From the NCBI RefSeq assembly GCF_049310905.1, contig NZ_JBMEMN010000009.1, forward strand, positions 1 through 64,000: DNA of 64,000 bases, given 5' to 3'. Source of the stretch: Gudongella sp049310905. GTDB taxonomy: Bacteria > Bacillota > Clostridia > Tissierellales > Tissierellaceae. The translations under genes were made by a program, and so were the position numbers. How positions within the stretch are numbered: the stretch's first letter is position 1; every line of letters starts with the position of its first letter. This document shows, piece after piece, positions 58,422 to 64,000 of this stretch. A model generated the notes under the pieces. It saw only the letters and a list, made by a program, of their open reading frames with translations. It was not told the origin of the DNA and ran no database searches.

Positions 58422-60653
58422 ATGAGAAAATCAATTGTTATGCTTTTGATTCTGGCTATGATAGTGAGTGGAGGACCATCCTTTGCAGAAATGGATGGGG
58501 AAGATGGGTTTATTGCACTTCATCTGGGTAGCCCGCTTATCTTGTCAGGAGAGGACATAATATCCCTTGATTCGATGAATCCGGGAGTTGTGCCAGTAAT
58601 ACACAATGACAGGACGCTTGTACCCTTAAGAGCAATTAGTGAGCATTTTGGAGCTTTGGTTAGCTATGAGGCAGACAACAGAGTGGCGAAAATCCAAATT
58701 GAAGATGTGGAATTCCTGTTTCCAATAAATGAAAGCTATTATGAGATTCATGAAACTGGAAAACAGAATCAGAAAGTTCAATTCGATACGGAATCGCTTA
58801 TAATTAAAGACAGGACAATGGTACCATTAAGGATAATTGCAGAAAATATCCTTCAAATGGATGTAGCATATGACAACAGAGTAATCTTTATTGGAAAAAG
58901 TCAGGCAAGCATCGATGACCAATTGGTTGAAAGCATTAAGGCCAAGATTGGTCAAGCGCTAAAGGTAAGTACCAGAGATGAGCTTTTAGCATTGATAGAG
59001 AACATGGAAGAATCATCTGGCGAAGAACCTGCAAGAGAACCAGTATTTGAAAACCAGGCTCCAGCAATGGAAGAAAGTGCGGCAGCTGGGGACAGTGCCA
59101 AGGATTTTTCAAATACCAATGAGCAAGTGCAAGGCATAAATGAAGCTGATATTGTAAAAACCGATGGTGAATTTATTTATGTAGCAACAAGGGATTCCAT
59201 CAAGATATACAAGGCAAACAACGGAAAACCAGTGCTTACAGATGAGATGGAAGTCCAAATTGACAAGGCAACTGGGGAATATGTGGAGTTTTCTGAACTG
59301 TATATCGATAATGGAAAACTTATAGTACTTGGAAGAAAAGGAGCCATGGGGAATTGGATTAGACCTATGCCTGAACCAATGCCAACACCTGATATAATGG
59401 TTGATTCAATAATGCCATATGGTGGAATTGATTTTGTATATCTTGGCGTGTACGACATAAATGAAGATGGCAAGATGAGCTTGGTCAAGGAACTTGAAGT
59501 TGAGGGTAATCTTTTATCAAGCAGAAAAAATGATGAGCACGTTTACCTGGTAGTTAATAAATATATCAATTATTATGGACCATATGCTGAAGAACCTATA
59601 CCTGTATTCATGGATACAGTGCTAGGATCTGAGCAAAGGGAAATTCCTGTTGATAGCATACTTTATCATCCAGGAAGGTATTCACCCAATTATCTATTGG
59701 TTGCAGCGGTGGATGTAATGGACAAGGATGAACCCGCAAATATTGAGGCTTATCTTGGTAGCGGCAGCGAAGTTTATATGAGTGAGAATGCCCTTTATGT
59801 AGCGGGAAATGACTATAATTCATTCTGGGGTTCAGTTACAAATATTGCAAGATTCTCCGTTGAAGGTACCTCTATAGGTTACACTGGAGGAGGTATGGTT
59901 GAAGGTACACTGTTGAATCAGTTTTCAATGGATGAGCATGAAGGAAACCTTAGACTCGCTACAACCAGCTGGAATCAGGATAGTATTAATGCAGTATATG
60001 TGTTGGATAAAAACATGAATCAAATCGGAGCAGTTGAAAACCTTGCACCAGGTGAGAGAATATTTTCAGCAAGATTTATGGGTGATATGGGCTATGTAGT
60101 AACGTTTAGACAAATAGACCCGTTATTTGTAATCGATTTGTCAGACCCAGCCAGACCAGTTGTAACAGGCGAGTTGAAGGTTCCTGGTTTTTCAAACTAT
60201 CTTCACCCAATAAGTCAGGATGTTCTGCTTGGAATAGGTCAGGATATTGATGAGAAAACAGGAAGACAGCAGGGTATAAAACTTTCGCTTTTCGATGTTT
60301 CTGATTCAGGAAAGCCAAAGGAAATTGGCAATTTGATATTGGGAGATACAGGCAGCTACGCTGAGGTGCTTCATAATCACAAGGCCTTGATGCTTAAGCA
60401 AGAGGATGACCTGATTGCCTTTGATGCAACTCTGAATTCAATTACAGGAGAACTGACAAGAGAAGCATTTAACGGACTTGTGGTAATAAGAGTTAATGCA
60501 GAAGGAGACCTGGAGCTTATAAAAGAAATATCAAACGAAGGTATATATGGACAAAATGTTAAAAGACCAGTTTATATAGGAGATATTCTGTATTACGTAA
60601 CAGATGATGGAATAAGATCCTTTGGGTTCAAGGACTTTGCAGAAATCAATTAG
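58422..60653 (+). CDS. Secreted beta-propeller (PF09826-type) protein with copper-amine-oxidase-N-like domain
   Basis: A 743-residue exported protein. Signal peptide (residues 1-22) is followed by a copper-amine-oxidase N-terminal-like domain (about 45-165; NDRTLVPLRAISEHFGA, DRTMVPLRIIAENI) and a Glu/Ala-rich linker. From about 225 on it is a secreted beta-propeller family member (QVQGINEADIVKTDGEFIYVATRD, LLVAAVDVMD, VYMSENALYVAG, FMGDMGYVVTFR). Both domains are common in clostridial surface proteins; a scaffold or peptidoglycan/polysaccharide-binding role fits, but no active site is visible. GAGGAGG lies 9 bases before the ATG. Confidence 0.88.
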   Translation: MRKSIVMLLILAMIVSGGPSFAEMDGEDGFIALHLGSPLILSGEDIISLDSMNPGVVPVIHNDRTLVPLRAISEHFGALVSYEADNRVAKIQIEDVEFLFPINESYYEIHETGKQNQKVQFDTESLIIKDRTMVPLRIIAENILQMDVAYDNRVIFIGKSQASIDDQLVESIKAKIGQALKVSTRDELLALIENMEESSGEEPAREPVFENQAPAMEESAAAGDSAKDFSNTNEQVQGINEADIVKTDGEFIYVATRDSIKIYKANNGKPVLTDEMEVQIDKATGEYVEFSELYIDNGKLIVLGRKGAMGNWIRPMPEPMPTPDIMVDSIMPYGGIDFVYLGVYDINEDGKMSLVKELEVEGNLLSSRKNDEHVYLVVNKYINYYGPYAEEPIPVFMDTVLGSEQREIPVDSILYHPGRYSPNYLLVAAVDVMDKDEPANIEAYLGSGSEVYMSENALYVAGNDYNSFWGSVTNIARFSVEGTSIGYTGGGMVEGTLLNQFSMDEHEGNLRLATTSWNQDSINAVYVLDKNMNQIGAVENLAPGERIFSARFMGDMGYVVTFRQIDPLFVIDLSDPARPVVTGELKVPGFSNYLHPISQDVLLGIGQDIDEKTGRQQGIKLSLFDVSDSGKPKEIGNLILGDTGSYAEVLHNHKALMLKQEDDLIAFDATLNSITGELTREAFNGLVVIRVNAEGDLELIKEISNEGIYGQNVKRPVYIGDILYYVTDDGIRSFGFKDFAEIN

Positions 60654-60660
60654 TGTTTAG

Positions 60661-60703
60661 AATAGCAGCTGCTTGACTTATTATCAGTCTGGCAGCTGCT
60701 ATT
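60661..60703. terminator. Bidirectional terminator between beta-propeller and SpoIIE-like genes
   Basis: A 12-bp perfect outer stem (60661-60672 with 60692-60703) plus an inner GACT/AGTC stem lies in the convergent gap, with A/T-rich flanks on both sides. Confidence 0.88.
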
Positions 60704-60705
60704 AT

Positions 60706-61872
60706 TTAATCGGTATATTCAAAAGAGACACGTTTTCCAAATAAGTTCAGTTCCTCCATTATTTCTTGGATGATTCTTTCTTTTATCACAAGGTTATCAG
60801 GAAATTCAGGACAGGATTTATGTGCTGAATTTATGGTCCGACCAATCCAAAATTTAATATGACTGCTGTCCCGAAGAATGATTTGCAATAGTTTTGATAC
60901 GCCATCGGCTTTTTTAAAAACCGGTTCTTCCATATTGTGATTAAGGAATCGCAATTCATTAAGAGCCATATTCAGTGTCAGCACCCCTTCAGTAACAAGA
61001 TCGATTCCTTTTATAGAAGCGGTTGGTGGTATGGAGGGGTCTATATAATCAAGGGTTGTATTAACGCTTCTTCCCAGTTCTCGGGCCACAATATTTGCAG
61101 CAGTGCCTCCGCATACAATTTTCCGGCCTGATTGCTTCATAAACATACTTACAGCATTGCTGTCATCAGTAGTTCTTACAGGAGGACCTGCAAAGATATG
61201 TGTCCATATTGGTTTTCTTATCTTTACTGTTACAGCACTTGTGTCATCCCCTGGTTTATTGTCATAAAGGTCCCGACATGTGTTTATAAGTCTTCTATTA
61301 AGTATCTCAGCTGACGCTATGGACTGTTTTGCCAAAAACTCCCCCACATGGTGCCACTGCCATCCGTGGTTTAGAATATTGCCCACACCTGCATGAATTA
61401 CTCCATCTGAGCAGACAGTAATGACATCTTCCAATTGAAGCGAGAAATCTGTGACAAGGAGATTCTTGCCTGATGATTCCAATTTTATTTTTTTAGGATT
61501 AAGCAATTGATGGTCTCTTATTAGAAATACAGGGGGGTTGTCAAATTCAATGATTCTTGCGTGAAGACTTTTATCTACCTCCAGAACTGTAAAAGTTGAG
61601 TAACCGATGTTCCGTACTTGACACACTGGAAGAGTCTTTGTTATTGTATCAATTGTCTCGATGAGACCTTCTCCCTTCTGAAGCATGGTGGCCATGATTT
61701 TACTGGTCAATGTGGAGAGAATGTTTGCCTTAACACCGCTACCCAGACCATCTGCAAGAACCACTATGATTCTGTCATCTGTTTCGAGTATTTCAACATG
61801 GTCTCCACATAATTCTTCGCCGAACTTATTGAGACTATTGTGGGATATTTCTACAAAGTAAGGTATAGTCAA
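60706..61872 (-). CDS. SpoIIE-type PP2C serine phosphatase linked to a hydrogenase-like sensor
   Basis: A 388-residue cytosolic protein with a PPM/SpoIIE phosphatase core: VLADGLGSGVKAN, ITVCSDGVIHAG and PGDDTSAVTVK provide the metal Asp residues. About 150 residues after the core (SGRKIVCGGTAANIVARELGR onward) form an additional domain with no family I recognise. It overlaps the upstream hydrogenase-like gene by 4 bases (ATGA), so the two are translationally coupled. By analogy with group C [FeFe] hydrogenase loci it is the output enzyme of a redox/H2 sensor. Confidence 0.92.
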   Translation of the reverse strand: MTIPYFVEISHNSLNKFGEELCGDHVEILETDDRIIVVLADGLGSGVKANILSTLTSKIMATMLQKGEGLIETIDTITKTLPVCQVRNIGYSTFTVLEVDKSLHARIIEFDNPPVFLIRDHQLLNPKKIKLESSGKNLLVTDFSLQLEDVITVCSDGVIHAGVGNILNHGWQWHHVGEFLAKQSIASAEILNRRLINTCRDLYDNKPGDDTSAVTVKIRKPIWTHIFAGPPVRTTDDSNAVSMFMKQSGRKIVCGGTAANIVARELGRSVNTTLDYIDPSIPPTASIKGIDLVTEGVLTLNMALNELRFLNHNMEEPVFKKADGVSKLLQIILRDSSHIKFWIGRTINSAHKSCPEFPDNLVIKERIIQEIMEELNLFGKRVSFEYTD

Positions 61873-63599
61873 TTCTTGTCACCACTTTCAGCAAGAACAA
61901 GTTTTTTAAGCTTGTTTAGACCAATTTTTGTGTCAGCAGTTGTCTCCCCAAGGATACTGGCAATCTCTTGAGCAACTCTCATCTGGTTTTCAATTACCTC
62001 CTGGCATGTCAGAAGTGTTTCTGCTTTTACTCTTTCCATTTCTTCTCTAGTCTTTTGAGCTTCTGTTATATCTGTAAATATTGCAATATGGTTTCTGCCT
62101 TCAAGTATCTGTACCAGATTCACAATAAAGGTCTGTTTAGTATCTTCCAGTTCAATTTTTTTACTTATTAAATCTTGCCTTGAGCATATAGCATGGGCAA
62201 GAAGAGGATGATTGACCAGTGCTGTTAATGGCAGATAGTCAATTTTGATTGAATCGCTGTTGAAGAACTTTCTAAATGAAGGGTTGATTTCAACAAAACA
62301 ATAGTCATTGTCAAGTATACAGATCGCGTTTGGGCTGGTTTCAAATATTATGGATTGGAGCCCTTCTGCTTTTTTTCTCAGGTAATCCATGCACATATGT
62401 ATATCAGAGTATCCTCTGCTGACAGCAACCGCTTTTTCATAGCAGGTTGAATACCCGCATGCTCCGCAATCAATTCTGTCTCTTTCTGTAATCTTCCCCA
62501 TCTCATTAAGGACTTCATCTATCTCTTCTTGTGATACGAATTTTTGATTGGATGGTTTCGATGTAAATGTATGAAAAAGATAATCATTTTTTATGATAAT
62601 TGGAACTTCATAATATTCTTGCTTTCGATTATCACTGGTTCTCTGGATATATTTGTTTAGATTACTAACTCTCTTATAGAAACCAGGAGCAGTCTTAGGA
62701 ATATCTGGTCCATTCATGCAACTTCCTGCACAGATGTTAAGCTCAGCGCAGAAGCCGTTAATCTCATTGGATTCAACTGACTTGAGGAAATCCATGCATG
62801 CTTCAATACCATCAACATGAATATACTTATATTTGGGATTAATTCTTGTCTTCAGGTCTTTTCTCCAGAGACTTCCTCCAAGTGGATATGCCTTGCCACG
62901 CTGGGTGGAAGGAGTGTCAAAACTTGAACCGTGGAGGTTTTTCAAGTCTACATTTTCATCCTCAAGCCATTTTTCAAGCTCCCTGAAAGTAATGACATAA
63001 TCAATGCTGTCGTCATAATCCATGGCCTCAGCTTTTTTTGCTAGGCAAGGTCCAATAAAGACTATCTTGGAGTCTTCTGGGTACCTACTCTTGATGTCAT
63101 AACCGTGGGCAATCATGGGAGATATAACCGGGATTACCTGGCTAATGGCATCGGGATAATAGTGTTCTATGAGAGTGTTGCTTGAGGGACAACAGCTTGT
63201 AATAAGATTTGGGGCAGTTCCTTCAGAGATTATTCTCTCATAATCCATAGATACTATCTCAGCACCTCTTGCGGTCTCTTCAACTTTGCTAAACCCAAGT
63301 TTTTTAAGAGCCGTCGCCATTTGATTGGGATGATGCATATTGAATGAGCCTGCAAATGATGGAGCAAGTGAAACTATAACATTGCCACTTTTTTTCACAA
63401 GAGCACGTACTATGTCGATATCCAGATGGATACTCAACGCACCAGAGCTGCACCCCATTTGGCACAAACCACATTTTATACAGGATTCCTCAATGATATA
63501 TCTTCTGTGACTGTTGAAAGATATTGACTTTGTTGGGCAGGTTCTAAGACACTTGTAACATTCTTCACATTTATCTATATCAAAATCTATAAAACTCAT
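61869..63599 (-). CDS. [FeFe]-hydrogenase-like sensor with 2x[4Fe-4S], Fe-S accessory and PAS domains
   Basis: A 576-residue protein. Two ferredoxin clusters (Cys11/14/17/21 and 40/43/46/50) are followed by an H-cluster domain: TSCCP (134-138), GPCLAKK (Cys185) and ICAGSC (Cys290, Cys294). The cluster cysteines are kept while the surrounding motifs differ from catalytic enzymes (SSN after TSCCP, GPC in place of MPC). A further Cys-rich Fe-S segment (CGACGYSTC, about 380-410) and a PAS domain (about 425-535) end in a coiled helix. This is the layout of group C, putatively sensory, hydrogenases (HydS). Coupled by 4-base overlaps to both neighbours. Confidence 0.93.
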   Translation of the reverse strand: MSFIDFDIDKCEECYKCLRTCPTKSISFNSHRRYIIEESCIKCGLCQMGCSSGALSIHLDIDIVRALVKKSGNVIVSLAPSFAGSFNMHHPNQMATALKKLGFSKVEETARGAEIVSMDYERIISEGTAPNLITSCCPSSNTLIEHYYPDAISQVIPVISPMIAHGYDIKSRYPEDSKIVFIGPCLAKKAEAMDYDDSIDYVITFRELEKWLEDENVDLKNLHGSSFDTPSTQRGKAYPLGGSLWRKDLKTRINPKYKYIHVDGIEACMDFLKSVESNEINGFCAELNICAGSCMNGPDIPKTAPGFYKRVSNLNKYIQRTSDNRKQEYYEVPIIIKNDYLFHTFTSKPSNQKFVSQEEIDEVLNEMGKITERDRIDCGACGYSTCYEKAVAVSRGYSDIHMCMDYLRKKAEGLQSIIFETSPNAICILDNDYCFVEINPSFRKFFNSDSIKIDYLPLTALVNHPLLAHAICSRQDLISKKIELEDTKQTFIVNLVQILEGRNHIAIFTDITEAQKTREEMERVKAETLLTCQEVIENQMRVAQEIASILGETTADTKIGLNKLKKLVLAESGDKN

Positions 63600-63841
63600 A
63601 GTGAGCTACCTTCATGGAGGCTTATAATAAATTCCAGTGCAGAGTCCGGAGTAACCGAGTGAATCTTGTTATAATCATATTGTACTGAAACTGCTTCTGA
63701 GCAGCTTCCAAGACAAAATGCTGATTTTAGTACAATCTGGTCTTGAAGGCTGTTTTCTATGATATAATTCTTGAAAACTTCAATCACATTATATGAACCT
63801 TTGATATGGCAGGCACTGCCAATACATACATTTACTTCCAT
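63596..63841 (-). CDS. NuoE-like [2Fe-2S] thioredoxin-fold ferredoxin
   Basis: An 81-residue [2Fe-2S] protein: Cys6, Cys11 (CIGSACH) and Cys43, Cys47 (CLGSC) are the four ligands in a thioredoxin-like fold, as in NuoE/HydC subunits and small ferredoxins of hydrogenase operons. It probably hands electrons to the following hydrogenase-like sensor. First gene of the three-gene operon, with GGAG 9 bases before the ATG. Confidence 0.92.
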   Translation of the reverse strand: MEVNVCIGSACHIKGSYNVIEVFKNYIIENSLQDQIVLKSAFCLGSCSEAVSVQYDYNKIHSVTPDSALEFIISLHEGSSL

Positions 63842-63863
63842 CTGAACTTTCTCCTTTCACAAT

Positions 63864-63909
63864 AAAATAAGGAATTGTGCATGTTAATAATATCACAACC
63901 CCTTATTTT
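63864..63909. repeat. Long inverted repeat upstream of the hydrogenase-sensor operon
   Basis: Nine perfect outer pairs (63864-63872 with 63901-63909), a 2x2 mismatch, and five inner pairs TTGTG/CACAA (63875-63879 with 63894-63898). On the minus strand the last arm ends in T4ATT, so it can terminate the gene at the right edge; it also covers the promoter region of the sensor operon. Confidence 0.7.
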
Positions 63910-63915
63910 ATACAA
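63887..63915 (-). promoter_or_regulatory. Putative promoter of the hydrogenase-sensor operon
   Basis: On the minus strand TTGTAT, a 17-base spacer and TATTAT with an upstream TG (extended -10). The promoter lies inside the inverted repeat of 63864-63909. Confidence 0.5.
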
Positions 63916-63935
63916 TCAATATGAAATAAATACTT

Positions 63936-64000
63936 TTACCAGCCGCCACCACCGCCACCGCCGGAACCGCCACCGGAACTTCCTCCTCCAAAGCTTCCAC
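63936..64000 (-). CDS. 3' end of a gene with a Gly/Ser-rich, Trp-terminated tail
   Basis: The reading frame ends SGGGSGGGGGGGW-stop at 63936 and runs off the right edge of the window. This Gly/Ser-rich tail with a terminal Trp is typical of TPM-domain (YgcG-like) and DUF2207 membrane proteins, whose membrane-proximal tails end in the same way. Only 21 codons are visible, so the call is limited to the tail type. Too short to show a domain. Confidence 0.6.
   Translation of the reverse strand, partial: GSFGGGSSGGGSGGGGGGGW

Noticed and set aside
61869..63599. Catalytic [FeFe] hydrogenase for fermentative H2 production
   Set aside because: L1-L3 motifs deviate from the catalytic type, a PAS domain is fused, and the operon partner is a SpoIIE phosphatase, so a sensor is more likely.

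Overview
The window reads as chromosomal DNA from a strictly anaerobic, low-GC Gram-positive bacterium of the class Clostridia (Bacillota). Supporting signs are strong AGGAGG-type ribosome binding sites, frequent TTG and GTG starts, many lipobox lipoproteins, an S-layer-homology protein, a clostripain-type peptidase, a butyryl-CoA-dehydrogenase/EtfBA operon, a PAS-linked [FeFe]-hydrogenase-like protein and a class II cyclic-di-GMP riboswitch. I see no rRNA, tRNA, CRISPR array, transposase, phage gene or origin, so genus cannot be read from the window. Gene order is dense and mostly on the + strand, with minus-strand blocks at 5.0-8.9, 47.1-48.2, 52.6-58.2 and 60.7-64.0 kb.

Layout. 0.1-4.9 kb: small membrane proteins, lipoproteins, three GNAT acetyltransferases and a nucleoside-deoxyribosyltransferase-like protein. 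5.0-8.9 kb (-): a SurA-N-type foldase lipoprotein and the bcd-etfB-etfA operon. 9.9-14.3 kb: FMN riboswitch, ribD-ribE-ribBA-ribH and a trailing HAD phosphatase. 14.3-16.1 kb: a cupin behind a CRP/FNR-like promoter and a ClC chloride transporter. 16.2-18.7 kb: two tandem diverged surface-protein paralogues. 18.9-22.1 kb: PIN-PhoH ATPase and an SLC13 permease. 22.2-26.4 kb: MarR regulator plus a heterodimeric ABC exporter. 26.6-34.8 kb: a second cupin, GntP permease, membrane-anchored C11 peptidase, threonine aldolase, DUF1846 protein and SDR. 34.8-36.1 kb: c-di-GMP-II riboswitch in front of an SLH plus chagasin-like protease-inhibitor protein. 36.2-40.8 kb: a K+ uptake operon made of a membrane-anchored pseudo-RCK protein, TrkH, TrkA and a KdpDE-like two-component system. 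40.9-47.1 kb: an adaptor/ABC-permease/ATPase efflux-type operon with a free-standing cobalamin-binding sensor-like protein inside it, then a metallophosphoesterase and a cytoplasmic alpha-amylase. 48.3-50.6 kb: a run of small membrane proteins (DUF1475, DUF3159, YhhN-like) and a hotdog thioesterase. 50.9-52.5 kb: an internally duplicated lipoprotein and a VOC protein. 52.6-58.2 kb (-): moxR-DUF58-transglutaminase operon followed by an M20 peptidase. 58.4-60.7 kb: a secreted beta-propeller protein. 60.7-63.8 kb (-): NuoE-like ferredoxin, PAS-linked hydrogenase-like sensor and SpoIIE-type phosphatase. The right edge holds the 3' end of a Gly-rich-tailed protein gene.

How they work together. Flavin supply (rib operon under FMN control) fits the flavin-heavy Bcd/Etf energy metabolism next door. 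Several modules look like input-output devices: c-di-GMP to a surface protease inhibitor, cobalamin (possibly light) to an ABC system, H2/redox to a SpoIIE phosphatase, and K+ transport to a KdpDE-like pair. The three parts most worth a second look are the cobalamin-sensor/ABC operon, the pseudo-RCK/Trk/KdpDE operon and the c-di-GMP-II-controlled SLH-chagasin gene.
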